This document shows, piece by piece, positions 15,969 through 25,150 of a stretch of DNA of 64,000 nucleotides (positions within the stretch are counted from its first letter, which is position 1; each line of letters opens with the position of its first letter). The notes beneath the pieces are model-generated. The model worked only from the letters and a program-made list of their open reading frames with translations, was not told the origin of the DNA and searched no databases. This DNA is from Nitrospira sp. (GTDB lineage Bacteria; Nitrospirota; Nitrospiria; Nitrospirales; Nitrospiraceae). The DNA lies in NCBI GenBank assembly GCA_029194665.1, contig JARFXO010000004.1, positions 434,001-498,000 on the forward strand. Direction: 5' to 3'. The position numbers were made by a program, and so were the translations under genes.

Positions 15969-17048
15969 ATGGAAACAGCATTACGAAAAAAATGGGAAAG
16001 CCTCGCATCACGCTTTCAGGAGTTGACCGATCAACTCATGGATCCATCCGTTGCGAGCCAACCGAGCTTGTTGCGCAAACTGAGTAAGGAGCGGACCGAT
16101 CTGGAACCAGCAGCCAGGCTCTTTGGCGCATACCATGAATTCGCGAAGCAGCTGGAAGGTGCAATGGGGATTCTCGCCGACCCGTCGGCCGGTGGTGAGC
16201 TGCACAAGCTGGCGACGGAGGAAAAAGTCGAGCTGGAGCGACAGAAGGCGGAAATTGAGGGACAAGTCAGGGAATTCTTGATTCCAAGAGACCCACGGGA
16301 CGAAAAGAGTCTGGTGCTGGAAATTCGAGCTGGGACCGGTGGGGACGAGGCGGGCTTATTTGCCGGGGAGCTCTTTCGCTTGTATGTCAAGTACGCAGAA
16401 AAGAAAGGATTGAAGGTCGATACGGTCGAAACGTCTGAGACAGGCATCGGAGGCTATAAGAACGTTGTCGCATTAATCGAAGGCAAGGGAGCCTACGGCC
16501 ATTTTAGGTATGAAGCCGGCGTTCACCGGGTGCAGCGGGTTCCGGTTACCGAGGCGAGCGGTCGCATTCACACGTCGACCGTGACGGTGGCGGTCATGCC
16601 GGAAGTTGACGAACTGGATGTGCAGATTGACCCGAAGGATTTGCGGATCGATACATTTTGCTCATCCGGGGCCGGCGGACAGAGTGTGAACACCACCTAT
16701 TCGGCCGTTCGTATTACGCATCTGCCGACGGGTGTGGTCGTGACCTGCCAGGATGAGCGGTCGCAGTTGAAAAATCGGACCAAGGCCATGCGCACGTTGC
16801 GTGCCCGGATTGTCGAAGCTGAACGTGAAAAACAAGAAGCGGAGATCGCTCAGAACAGAAAGTCTCAGGTGGGGACCGGAGAGCGAAGCGAGAAAATTCG
16901 AACGTACAATTTTCCGCAGAATCGTGTCACGGATCATCGAGTCGGTGTGACGCTTCACAAGCTGGAATTGGTGATGGAAGGTGATCTCGACGAGATCATT
17001 CAAGCGCTGAAGGCACAACAGCAGCAGGCCGAAACCACCAACGTGTAA
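15969..17048 (+). CDS. prfA: Peptide chain release factor 1
   Basis: 359 residues, the normal RF1 length. It recognises UAA and UAG. The peptidyl-hydrolysis motif SSGAGGQSVNTTYSAVRITHLPTG (GGQ near residue 236) is present, as are the domain-1 coiled coil and the RAGTGGDEAGLFAGELFRLY segment. The codon-recognition region carries PVTEASGRIHTST; the PVT form of the PxT tripeptide is the RF1 type, as opposed to SPF of RF2. It is followed two bases later by prmC, which methylates the Gln of GGQ, so modifier and substrate are co-expressed. Confidence 0.97.
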   Translation: METALRKKWESLASRFQELTDQLMDPSVASQPSLLRKLSKERTDLEPAARLFGAYHEFAKQLEGAMGILADPSAGGELHKLATEEKVELERQKAEIEGQVREFLIPRDPRDEKSLVLEIRAGTGGDEAGLFAGELFRLYVKYAEKKGLKVDTVETSETGIGGYKNVVALIEGKGAYGHFRYEAGVHRVQRVPVTEASGRIHTSTVTVAVMPEVDELDVQIDPKDLRIDTFCSSGAGGQSVNTTYSAVRITHLPTGVVVTCQDERSQLKNRTKAMRTLRARIVEAEREKQEAEIAQNRKSQVGTGERSEKIRTYNFPQNRVTDHRVGVTLHKLELVMEGDLDEIIQALKAQQQQAETTNV

Positions 17049-17050
17049 CG

Positions 17051-17941
17051 ATGCTCGCCCCCATTCCTGCAGATCCGATGTCGATTGGCATGCTGATCAC
17101 GTGGGCCCAACGTGTCTTGGAGACATCTGGATCGACAAATGCGGCTCAGGAAACGCTCTGGTTATTGGCCTACGCGTTAGGAATGAAACACCACGAGTTG
17201 GTTAGCCGAAGAGACCAAGCGGTGTCGGGCGAAGATCTAACCCGTGCCGAATCGGTGGTATCGAGACGGATGGTGCACGAGCCGCTCCAGTATATCTTGG
17301 GGACACAGGAATTCTGCGGCCTCGACTTTCAGGTGAATTCGGCGGTGTTGATTCCTCGGCCTGAGACCGAACTCCTTGTCCAAGCGGTTGTCAGAGAGGG
17401 AGGATTTGCGGAAGGTGCCGTGCTGGTCGATGTGGGAACAGGTTCCGGTTGTGTGGCTGTAACCTTGGCGACCATCCTGAGCGGCATGCGGATTTTTGCT
17501 CTGGACTGCTCCCGAGACGCGTTGACTGTTGCAAGGGAGAACGCGGAGCGACACGGAGTCAGCGGCAACATAACCTGGAAGGAAGGGGATCTCTTCTCTG
17601 CCTTGCGCGAATGTAATTTGGTAGGCGCGGTGGATGCGGTTGTTTCCAATCCTCCGTACATAGCTGAAGCGGTCTGGGCCGATTTACAGCCCGAGGTCCG
17701 GGATTTTGAGCCACGGGCAGCATTGGTGGCCGGGCAGCGGGGAACGGAGTTCCATGAACGATTGCTGGACGATGCACGACCATTCCTCGTGCCCGGTGGA
17801 TTGCTCGTCATGGAGCTTGGTCAAGGCCAAGCTCCCCTTGTGCGACAGGCTGCGGAACGAGCAGGGGGCTACATCGGGCTTCAAACGGTCAAGGACGAAG
17901 CCGGCATCGAACGGGTGATGATCGCCCGGCGGGCAGGCTAG
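17051..17941 (+). CDS. prmC: Release factor glutamine methyltransferase
   Basis: 296 residues. The N-terminal helical domain (AQRVLETSGSTNAAQETLWLLAYALG) is followed by FLIPRPETE-like VLIPRPETELLV, the SAM-binding VDVGTGSGCVAVTLA and the catalytic NPPY motif (VVSNPPYIAEAV) that contacts the target amide. It methylates the GGQ glutamine of RF1/RF2. It is directly coupled to prfA upstream and ends nine bases before murA, so murA and the his genes may share its transcript. Confidence 0.95.
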   Translation: MLAPIPADPMSIGMLITWAQRVLETSGSTNAAQETLWLLAYALGMKHHELVSRRDQAVSGEDLTRAESVVSRRMVHEPLQYILGTQEFCGLDFQVNSAVLIPRPETELLVQAVVREGGFAEGAVLVDVGTGSGCVAVTLATILSGMRIFALDCSRDALTVARENAERHGVSGNITWKEGDLFSALRECNLVGAVDAVVSNPPYIAEAVWADLQPEVRDFEPRAALVAGQRGTEFHERLLDDARPFLVPGGLLVMELGQGQAPLVRQAAERAGGYIGLQTVKDEAGIERVMIARRAG

Positions 17942-17950
17942 GACCACGGT

Positions 17951-19219
17951 ATGGATGAAATTCTCATCAACGGCGGCAATAGGTTGGTCGGGGAAGTTCG
18001 CATTAGTGGTGCGAAAAACTCCGCGCTTCCGATCTTGGCTTCGACCATTTTGGGAGGCGGGGAGTGTGTCATCACGAATGTTCCGAGGGTCGTGGATGTC
18101 CTGACGATGGGAAAGCTCCTGGGGATTCTCGGGGTTAATGTGTGGCACGAGGGTAACCGAGCCGTCATTCAAGCGGATGTGATTGCATCAACAGAAGCTC
18201 CGTACGATCTGGTCAAGACCATGCGTGCCTCGGTTCTGGTGCTGGGACCGCTGGTTGCGCGCTGGGGTGAGGCTAAGGTGTCTCTCCCTGGAGGTTGCGC
18301 AATCGGTTCCAGACCGGTGAATCTTCATTTGGCGGGATTGGAAAAACTAGGGGCCAACATTTCCATCGAACATGGCTATATCACGGCCAAGGCGAAACGA
18401 TTGAGGGGTGCACGCATTTACTGTGATACACCGACGGTGACCGGTACTGAAAACCTCATGATGGCGGCATCACTTGCTGAAGGGGTCACCATGCTGGAAA
18501 ATGCGGCCAAGGAGCCGGAGATCGTGGATCTGGCCGACTTTCTCGCTAAACGTGGTGCACGAATTTATGGTGCAGGAACCGATGTGATCACGATAGAGGG
18601 AGTGCGCGAACTGCATGGTGGAGACCACGAAGTGATTCCAGATCGAATTGAGGCTGGTACGTACCTGGCTGCAGGGGCCATGACTCATGGGGATGTGACC
18701 ACGACACACTGTCGTCCCACCCACCTTGAAGCAGTCCTGATGAAACTGCGTGAGGCCGGGGCCCATGTACAGGAAGGAAAAGACTCGGTTTGTCTGACTA
18801 TGCCGGATAGACTAAGAGGAACTGACCTGAGGACCTTGCCTTTCCCAGGGTTTCCTACCGATATGCAGGCGCAGATGGTTGCATTGATGAGCCTAGCCGA
18901 AGGCACGAGTGTCATAACCGAAACTGTGTTTGAGAGTCGGTTCATGCATGTAGAAGAATTGCGGCGTATGGGAGCGGATATCCGCGTGGAAGGCAATCGA
19001 TTGGTGGTGACTGGAGGTAAGAAACTTACCGGAGCTCCTGTCATGGCATCCGACCTCCGTGCGAGTGCCAGTCTGATTGTCGCAGGGTTGGCTGCAGAGG
19101 GCGTGACCCAGGTCCAACGTGTCTATCATCTTGATCGAGGATATGAGCGAATTGAAGAGAAATTAGGAGCCTTAGGGGCCGACATACGACGCCGACAGAC
19201 CACGATGAAGGTTCTCTAG
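17951..19219 (+). CDS. murA: UDP-N-acetylglucosamine 1-carboxyvinyltransferase
   Basis: 422 residues, full length for MurA, the first committed step of peptidoglycan synthesis (enolpyruvyl transfer from PEP to UDP-GlcNAc). [11 protein letters not shown] near the N-terminus holds the PEP-binding Lys. [16 protein letters not shown] carries the active-site Cys, so the enzyme should be of the fosfomycin-sensitive Cys type and not the resistant Asp type. [12 protein letters not shown] and [18 protein letters not shown] complete the signatures. It is followed by hisG after nine bases, an arrangement also seen elsewhere in Nitrospirota and other phyla. Confidence 0.96.
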   Translation: MDEILINGGNRLVGEVRISGAKNSALPILASTILGGGECVITNVPRVVDVLTMGKLLGILGVNVWHEGNRAVIQADVIASTEAPYDLVKTMRASVLVLGPLVARWGEAKVSLPGGCAIGSRPVNLHLAGLEKLGANISIEHGYITAKAKRLRGARIYCDTPTVTGTENLMMAASLAEGVTMLENAAKEPEIVDLADFLAKRGARIYGAGTDVITIEGVRELHGGDHEVIPDRIEAGTYLAAGAMTHGDVTTTHCRPTHLEAVLMKLREAGAHVQEGKDSVCLTMPDRLRGTDLRTLPFPGFPTDMQAQMVALMSLAEGTSVITETVFESRFMHVEELRRMGADIRVEGNRLVVTGGKKLTGAPVMASDLRASASLIVAGLAAEGVTQVQRVYHLDRGYERIEEKLGALGADIRRRQTTMKVL

Positions 19220-19228
19220 GGAGCTTCC

Positions 19229-19927
19229 ATGCTGACGATCGCGTTGTCAAAAGGAAAACTCATAGAGCCCGCACTGAATCTCTTCCGACGAGCCGGCTAC
19301 GAGATTGTCGGATTGTCGGGGGATAGTCGACGACTGATATTTGTTAGCCCGGAAAATGACATGACCTTCCTCATCGTTCGCCCCAGCGATGTGCCGACTT
19401 ATGTGGAGTATGGCGGAGCGGATGCCGGAATCGTCGGGAAAGACGTTTTGATGGAGCAAGAAAGTGACGTATATGAACCATTGGATTTGGGTTTCGGAGC
19501 GTGTAGAATCTCCGTCGCCGCGCTCCGGGGAGAGGGGGCGAATGATCGCCTGACATCCAAGGTTCGTGTTGCAACGAAATACCCCAGAATCACCGGGAGT
19601 TATTTCAATGCGCGCGGCATTCCGGTCGAGATCGTCAAGTTATACGGCTCTATTGAGTTGGCTCCGGTAGTAGGATTAGCGGATCGGATTGTGGATTTGG
19701 TTGAAACCGGCGGCACCCTCAAAGCACACGATCTCGTCGAACTCGAAGTCATTGCCCAATCGACGGCTCGTTTCATCGTCAACCGGGCGAGTCTTCGGCT
19801 CAAACAGGAACCGCTGATGGAGTTGATTCGTAAGCTCAGGGCGGCGGTACGAAATGAGCGTGCAGCATCCGGCAATGGTCGTCCGCCGGCTGTAGGCATG
19901 CGTAAGAAAAAAATGGTTCGCTCATGA
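19229..19927 (+). CDS. hisG: ATP phosphoribosyltransferase (possible short-form HisG)
   Basis: 232 residues. The first enzyme of histidine biosynthesis: LTIALSKGKLIEPALNLFRRAGY, DVPTYVEYGGADAGIVGKDVL and the phosphate-binding VETGGTLKAHDLVE. The length is that of the short form, which normally needs the regulatory partner HisZ; no hisZ lies in the window. An alternative is a slightly C-terminally extended short form, because the last 30 residues are basic and low-complexity. The stop overlaps the hisD start by ATGA-type coupling. Confidence 0.94.
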   Translation: MLTIALSKGKLIEPALNLFRRAGYEIVGLSGDSRRLIFVSPENDMTFLIVRPSDVPTYVEYGGADAGIVGKDVLMEQESDVYEPLDLGFGACRISVAALRGEGANDRLTSKVRVATKYPRITGSYFNARGIPVEIVKLYGSIELAPVVGLADRIVDLVETGGTLKAHDLVELEVIAQSTARFIVNRASLRLKQEPLMELIRKLRAAVRNERAASGNGRPPAVGMRKKKMVRS

Positions 19928-21207
19928 AGATTGTCACACAGGCGGATCGCAACTTTCTTCCATCCTTGAAGAAAGCTGCGCTTCGAGGGCGGGTGACCGG
20001 CGCAGCGGTTGAAAAAGCCGTACGTGCAATTTTGCAAGCTGTGGAGCGAGGCGGCGACAAAGCCGTCCTTCGCTACACCGCGCAATTCGATAGGGTGGTA
20101 CTGAAGCCGGACTCCTTACGTGTCACTTCGGAGGAGGTCAAGAACGCCTACTTCCATATCAGGAAGGACGAGGGCGATGCGCTGCGGTTAGCCGCTCAGC
20201 GGGTGACGTCGTTTCACGAACGGCAGCAGACTAAGACGTGGATGTATCAGGACGGGGATGCCACGCTGGGGCAGGTTGTCGGGCCAGTCGACGCCGTTGG
20301 AGTGTATGTGCCTGGAGGGAAAGCCGTTTATCCGTCGTCTGTACTGATGTGTGCCATTCCTGCCAAAGTGGCCGGGGTCCCACGCATTGTGATGGTCACA
20401 CCGCCTCAGAGGGACGGGATTAATCCCTATTTGCTGGTCGCTGCTGATATTGCCGGGGTCACCGAGATTTATCGCGTCGGCGGCGTTCAGGCGGTAGCGG
20501 CGCTTGCCTATGGGACGAAAACCATCGGCCGGGTCGACAAGATCGTCGGTCCCGGAAATATTTACGTGGCCACCGCGAAACGATTGCTTTACGGAACAGT
20601 TGGAATCGACATGGTCGCCGGCCCAAGTGAATTGCTGGTGGTAGCGGATGACGACGCAAAACCGGCGCATGTGGCAGCAGATTTGCTGTGTGAAGCGGAG
20701 CATGACGAGGATGCACAGGTGTTTCTTGTCACGACATCGGAGCGATTGGCCAAAGATGTGTCTAAATCGATCGAGGATCAACTCAGGGGGCTCAAGCGAG
20801 AAAAGATCGCGTCAAAGTCGATTGCGCGCCATTCGGTGGCGTTCGTCGTGTCCACCATGGACGAGGCCATCGCAGTCGCCAACGAGATCGCAGCCGAGCA
20901 TCTGACCCTCTCCGTGGATAATCCGTTCGACTATTTGGAGAAGATCCGCCATGCAGGAGCGTTGTTCTTGGGGCGCTATACGCCACCATCGGTCGCCGAT
21001 TATGTCGCGGGTCCGAATCATGTCCTGCCGACAGGAGGCACTGCGAGGTTCTTTTCCCCGCTTTCGGTCAATGACTATGTGAAAGTCAGCAACATCGTGC
21101 ACTACACAAAACAAGAATTGGCCAAGATCAAGGATCCGTTGGTTCGACTGGCGCAGATTGAAGGGTTTGATGCGCATGTCAAATCGGCGCAGAGCAGGTT
21201 TTCATGA
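19924..21207 (+). CDS. hisD: Histidinol dehydrogenase
   Basis: 427 residues. It oxidises histidinol to histidine in two NAD-dependent steps. AVGVYVPGGKAVYPSSVLM, IVGPGNIYVATAKRLLYG, IDMVAGPSELLVVAD and the zinc-binding stretch DLLCEAEHDEDAQ are conserved, as is the C-terminal EHLTLSVDNP and GPNHVLPTGGTARF. It overlaps hisG and hisB by four bases at each end, giving a tightly coupled hisGDB block. Confidence 0.97.
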   Translation: MKIVTQADRNFLPSLKKAALRGRVTGAAVEKAVRAILQAVERGGDKAVLRYTAQFDRVVLKPDSLRVTSEEVKNAYFHIRKDEGDALRLAAQRVTSFHERQQTKTWMYQDGDATLGQVVGPVDAVGVYVPGGKAVYPSSVLMCAIPAKVAGVPRIVMVTPPQRDGINPYLLVAADIAGVTEIYRVGGVQAVAALAYGTKTIGRVDKIVGPGNIYVATAKRLLYGTVGIDMVAGPSELLVVADDDAKPAHVAADLLCEAEHDEDAQVFLVTTSERLAKDVSKSIEDQLRGLKREKIASKSIARHSVAFVVSTMDEAIAVANEIAAEHLTLSVDNPFDYLEKIRHAGALFLGRYTPPSVADYVAGPNHVLPTGGTARFFSPLSVNDYVKVSNIVHYTKQELAKIKDPLVRLAQIEGFDAHVKSAQSRFS

Positions 21208-21812
21208 AGAAGAACGGGTCTGCTCCACGACAGGCGAATGTCCCACGAACGACTAAAGAAACCGACATCCGCGTTGAGTGGACCTTGGACGGGAGCGGGC
21301 AGGGTAAGATCGATACCGGCATCCGTTTTTTCGACCATATGCTGGAGCTGCTCGCCAAACATGGGTTTTTTGATCTGACCGTCCAGGCGAAGGGCGACCT
21401 CGATATCGATGAACATCATACGGTGGAGGATGTCGGGATCGTGATGGGCAAGGCTCTGCACGAGGCATTGGGAGAAAAAGCCGGCATCAAGCGATTCGGG
21501 TTTGCTTCCGCGCCGCTCGATGAAACATTGGCTCAGGTCACCGTCGATCTCAGCGGCCGCTCCTTCCTTGTCTACAACGTGGTGCTGCCGGATCGAAAGA
21601 TCAAATCGTTCGATCTCGGTCTGTTCGAAGATTTCTTCCAAGCCTTTGTCACCCACGGAGGCCTCAACCTGCATGTGAACCTACTCTATGGCCGGAACCC
21701 CCACCACATCATGGAAGCCATCTTCAAAGGATTCGCCAAGGCACTCGATCAAGCGACGATGCTGGAAGAGCGGCTGGCGGGAAAGGTCCTTTCGACGAAG
21801 GGGATGCTGTAG
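21204..21812 (+). CDS. hisB: Imidazoleglycerol-phosphate dehydratase
   Basis: 202 residues, monofunctional IGPD without the histidinol-phosphatase domain of enterobacterial HisB. The manganese-binding histidine clusters are clear: FFDHMLELLAKHG, DEHHTVEDVGI and, near the C-terminus, HGGLNLHVNLLYGRNPHHIMEAIFK. The N-terminus carries about 18 residues before the family start (TKETDIRVEWTLDG). The histidinol-phosphate phosphatase and hisC are not in the window and must lie elsewhere. The his gene string breaks after this gene for about 1.9 kb. Confidence 0.96.
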   Translation: MKKNGSAPRQANVPRTTKETDIRVEWTLDGSGQGKIDTGIRFFDHMLELLAKHGFFDLTVQAKGDLDIDEHHTVEDVGIVMGKALHEALGEKAGIKRFGFASAPLDETLAQVTVDLSGRSFLVYNVVLPDRKIKSFDLGLFEDFFQAFVTHGGLNLHVNLLYGRNPHHIMEAIFKGFAKALDQATMLEERLAGKVLSTKGML

Positions 21813-21863
21813 ACGCGGCAGGTTCTCCCTCGATCCAATTGAACCAAGCGCCTTCGTCAGGGG

Positions 21864-22130
21864 TTGACCCCAACGATTGGTCGATGCGGAGAGTTGCGTT
21901 TCTTCTTCCTTTCCCGTGAAGAATCCCGTATCCATATCCATGTGCATTGCGAGCGCGGTGAAGGAAGTTCTGATTGGAACCGGGTATCGAATTGGCAAAA
22001 ATTCCGGTCTGTATGCCAGGAAGGTCGAGTCATGCCCAGATTGATCGAGGAGCACGAAGATGAAATCCGCCGCGCTTGGCAAACGCACTTGGGACGTCGA
22101 GGTTTCGAACATTCGAAGCATGGATTTTGA
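21864..22130 (+). pseudogene. Decayed DUF4160 gene
   Basis: The N-terminal part PTIGRCGELRFFFLSREE..RIHIHVHCERGE and the C-terminal RLIEEHEDEIRRAWQTHLG match the small DUF4160 proteins. The middle does not: in this frame it reads SSDWNRVSNWQKFRS, whereas a shifted frame restores GKNSGLYARKVES. At least two compensating indels appear to have corrupted the centre. DUF4160 normally pairs with DUF2442, which follows here, also broken. The pair is suspected to be toxin-antitoxin-like, but its function is unproven. Confidence 0.6.
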
Positions 22131-22376
22131 CTGCTCCCGGGTAATGATGAGGTTTTCGTTCCCTTCAAAGGTTTCCCTTGGTTCAACGAGGCGCCATCAG
22201 CCGAAATTCTAAAGGTTGAGTGGCCGGGATCAAATCACCTCTATTGGCTTGTGGATCTTGCCGTGGAGTCCATCAAGCATCCAGAGAATTTCCCGCTGAT
22301 CTTAAGACTGTCTCGCGAATGCAGACGTCGGTGGGCCTGTTCGAATGCCTCGTTCAGTCTGGCGAGAGAGGTATGA
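22060..22376 (+). pseudogene. Decayed DUF2442 gene
   Basis: A start at ATG 22060 gives KSAALGKRTWDVEVSNIRSMDF, the usual beginning, but the frame then stops. The rest of the family sequence is in another frame (GNDEVFVPFKGFPWFNEAPSAEI, then VEWPGSNHLYWLVDLAVESIKHPENFPL), open to the TGA at 22374-22376. A frameshift near 22125-22140 therefore splits the gene. It lies directly behind the broken DUF4160 gene. Confidence 0.6.
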
Positions 22377-22377
22377 G

Positions 22378-23463
22378 ATGACCACACGTATAGCCAGTAT
22401 TGAAAGTTTCCGGGTGCTTGCCATCTTCGCAGTGATCCTTTGGCATACCGGCTTTGTCTCAGGTCTCTCTCGGCTGGCGGGTGAGAGCCTTCCCGTTGTT
22501 CTCACTGGTTATCTGGTTTGGTGGGTGGGGGTGCCGTACTTCTTTATCACGGCAGGATATTTTTTCCATCGATCTGTACTGGCACACGGAAATCCCATTG
22601 CTCAATTTCGTCGGCATGTTTTTCCTCTGGTATGGGTATTCCTCGGGTGGATGTGTATCTACATTATGGTCCCGCCAGGTTGGCCCGCCGAGGTCCTTCG
22701 AAACGGCTTATGGCAGCCGTTTTACTTGACGGCTCTGAAAAACGTAGACCTACTGGCGACCCAACATATCAGCCTCTTCCTTAAGGGGCATGTTCCCGTT
22801 TTTCACCTGTGGTTTCTCCCTGCGCTGATGTTCAGCCTTGCCGTCCTGGCTTTCGTGGCGATCTGCCGGTTGCAGAGATATTTAATCTTCTTAATTATAT
22901 GTCTATGCGTATTGGCTTTTACTGAAAAAACGGTTGGTAGATTGTTCTCCAACACCGATCTTCCCCTTGGAATGTGGTCAATAGCGATTCTCCTCACCGC
23001 CATGGGGTGGTTGGCTGCAGAACGTGAACAGCCCTCGGCGACTGTGGCCTGGAGTTTGATTGTTAGTGGGTATGCCTTCGCATTAATGGAAGGGGGGGTC
23101 ATGAATGTCGTTTTTCACATTTCACTCCAGGACCTCAAGTGGCACTATTTCCTGGGAGGGATTATCCTAGGGTTGGGGGTTTTTCTGCTCGCACTTGCGA
23201 AGCCGACGCTTGGCCAATCAACTCCCTTCCCCTTCCTAGCCCAATTCACTCTGGGCGTCTATGTATCCCATATTCTCGTGCTGTATACGCTTAGTCCACT
23301 GAGCTGGAGGGTACAAGGCCATGTTCCATTGTGGGGAGCTTTTATGGGCATCATCGTGTACGTCTTTTCCGTGTTGTTAACGATTGCCCTGGCGCGGATA
23401 CCCATGGTTAGGCACTTAGTGGTGAGGCCCGGCTGGATGAGATATCAATCAAAAGGTGCCTAG
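22378..23463 (+). CDS. Acyltransferase-3 family integral membrane protein
   Basis: About 361 residues, ATG 22378 with GAGAGAGG upstream. Roughly ten hydrophobic helices are visible. The N-terminal ASIESFRVLAIFAVILWHTGF contains the Arg and the His of the acyltransferase-3 core (typical R...H arrangement), and WFLPALMFSL resembles the WFL...L segment. Such proteins acetylate or acylate surface glycans, O-antigen or peptidoglycan. It interrupts the his operon, and parts of it (for instance around 22875-22920) are clearly more AT-rich than neighbouring genes, which suggests it was acquired. The intergenic stretch 23464-23763 after it shows no gene or recognised signal. Confidence 0.82.
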   Translation: MTTRIASIESFRVLAIFAVILWHTGFVSGLSRLAGESLPVVLTGYLVWWVGVPYFFITAGYFFHRSVLAHGNPIAQFRRHVFPLVWVFLGWMCIYIMVPPGWPAEVLRNGLWQPFYLTALKNVDLLATQHISLFLKGHVPVFHLWFLPALMFSLAVLAFVAICRLQRYLIFLIICLCVLAFTEKTVGRLFSNTDLPLGMWSIAILLTAMGWLAAEREQPSATVAWSLIVSGYAFALMEGGVMNVVFHISLQDLKWHYFLGGIILGLGVFLLALAKPTLGQSTPFPFLAQFTLGVYVSHILVLYTLSPLSWRVQGHVPLWGAFMGIIVYVFSVLLTIALARIPMVRHLVVRPGWMRYQSKGA

Positions 23464-23763
23464 GTTGGACAACTGACCAATCCTCAGAATCAAGTCAGTG
23501 GCCCACGCTTCGTAATGCTCTTGACGGTTTCACTTCGATCCTCATTCAGCCTGACAAAATCCGCATAGGGAGTACGTTCAAACCCTTGACGCGCTCCCTC
23601 TCGCCGGTGGTCAAGCCGGCACTAGTGAAGAGGACCTGTCTCCGTATGAATGTGGTTTACGTAGATCCACAAGGTCACGCCGCCGCTTGAAAGATGGAGA
23701 TCGCTAGTGGCAGGATCATCCCAGTTGCGGTATGGTTACGACTTCCTAAATCTGGAAGGATGC

Positions 23764-24372
23764 ATGATTGCTATTATCGACTACGGCATGGGAAACCTAC
23801 GTAGTGTCTCCAAGGCCTTCGAGGTGATGGGGCATCAGGCCATTGTCACACGCGATGCAGCCTCACTTCAGAATGCGAGTCATGTCGTCTTGCCGGGAGT
23901 CGGAGCGTTCGGCGACTGCATGTCGAACTTGAGGCAGTATGGGTTGATCGAGCCCATCAGAACCGCGATCCAATCGGGAAAGCCCTTCCTGGGGATTTGC
24001 TTGGGTTTTCAACTACTGTTTACCGAAAGTGAAGAGTTCGGGCGGCATCAAGGGCTCGATATCTTTCCCGGGAAAGTTCGCGCTTTCTCAAAGGATCAGC
24101 CGTTGAAGGTTCCGCACATGGGATGGAACCAGGTCCACATCCAACGGCCTTGCCCGCTGTTCGATGGGATTGCCGATGGAGCCCATTGGTATTTCGTTCA
24201 TTCTTTTTTCGTGGATCCAGGTGACAAGCAGGTGACGGCCACGACGACGACGTACGGCATTCCTTTCGCGTCGAGCATCTGGAAAGACAATGTGGTAGCG
24301 TGCCAGTTTCATCCGGAAAAAAGCCAGAGATCTGGTTTGCGATTGATGAAGAATTTCGGTAATTGGAAATGA
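23764..24372 (+). CDS. hisH: Imidazole glycerol phosphate synthase, glutaminase subunit
   Basis: 202 residues from ATG 23764 (GGAAGGA three bases upstream; the frame from 23707 is longer but lacks a site). MIAIIDYGMGNLRSVSKAFE starts the class-I glutamine amidotransferase fold, LPGVGAFGD forms the oxyanion strand, GKPFLGICLGFQLLF has the nucleophilic Cys, and CQFHPEKSQRSGLRLMKNF has the His and Glu of the triad. It supplies ammonia to HisF. It overlaps the following lipoprotein gene by ATGA. Confidence 0.96.
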   Translation: MIAIIDYGMGNLRSVSKAFEVMGHQAIVTRDAASLQNASHVVLPGVGAFGDCMSNLRQYGLIEPIRTAIQSGKPFLGICLGFQLLFTESEEFGRHQGLDIFPGKVRAFSKDQPLKVPHMGWNQVHIQRPCPLFDGIADGAHWYFVHSFFVDPGDKQVTATTTTYGIPFASSIWKDNVVACQFHPEKSQRSGLRLMKNFGNWK

Positions 24373-25121
24373 TCAGGACATCGAAGCTCTATTATTACGG
24401 ACGTGTTCCTTTACTCACTTCGATCATCGCGCTTATTGTTTTGCAGGGGTGCAGCGGCCCCAAGGTGTCGACGAAGACGTCGGCCCAGCTCGATCGGTAT
24501 ACGATTACTTCGCTCGTGGTGGTTCCTTTTACCGCTATTGAGTCGCCACAGCTCATTGAGTCGGCCGATCCATACATGGGAGTACCGGAAGGGGCCAAGA
24601 GGTCGGATATCTCGCCGACGGGCATCGCTCCTCCCAGGGGACGATTGGCGCAAACCACATCCTCCATTCCCCCTCATGTCCCGGAGCGGATCACCGAATT
24701 GGTTTGGAATCGCCTGCGCAACAAACAGGGCATCAGGGTCATCGCTCCTCGTGAAGCGATGAAAACCGCCGAAGCCTCGTCAGGCGAAAGCGAAGCGATG
24801 ACGGAGGAAACGGCTGCGTCGCGCGCGGCGAAAAGGCTGGTCGTCGATGCTGCCCTGATCGGCAGGGTGCTCGTGTATCAAGAACGAGTCGGAGGTCCTC
24901 TCGGTGCGAGTCCGCCCGCTGCGGTTGGATTTGAAGTGAAAGTCATCTCTGCCGATGGGGCGGTCCTCTGGGAAGGTGGGTATTATGAACGGCAGAGACC
25001 GATGAATGAAGATTTCATTGACGCCATACATCGACGCGGACGTTATGTCACGGCCGATGAGCTGGCTCAATTTGGCGCGGAAAAACTCGTCAAGGCGATG
25101 CCGTTTGGGACGAGCCGATAG
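24369..25121 (+). CDS. Predicted lipoprotein encoded within the his operon
   Basis: 250 residues from ATG 24369, four bases inside the hisH stop. A signal sequence ends in LQGCSGP, with Cys about residue 28 as a lipobox. The mature part starts TSAQLDRYTITSLVVVPF and has an internal VDAALIGRVLVYQERVGGPLGASPPAAVGFEVKVISADGAVLWEGGYYERQRPMNEDFID, a pattern like the small envelope-stress or secretin-associated lipoproteins that carry a beta-sandwich with a WEG/GYYE segment. I do not recognise the family for certain. Tight coupling to hisH and hisA suggests it is co-expressed, not functionally tied, to histidine synthesis. Confidence 0.78.
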   Translation: MIRTSKLYYYGRVPLLTSIIALIVLQGCSGPKVSTKTSAQLDRYTITSLVVVPFTAIESPQLIESADPYMGVPEGAKRSDISPTGIAPPRGRLAQTTSSIPPHVPERITELVWNRLRNKQGIRVIAPREAMKTAEASSGESEAMTEETAASRAAKRLVVDAALIGRVLVYQERVGGPLGASPPAAVGFEVKVISADGAVLWEGGYYERQRPMNEDFIDAIHRRGRYVTADELAQFGAEKLVKAMPFGTSR

Positions 25122-25150
25122 GTCGACAGTCAAGGGGAACTGCGGAGATC

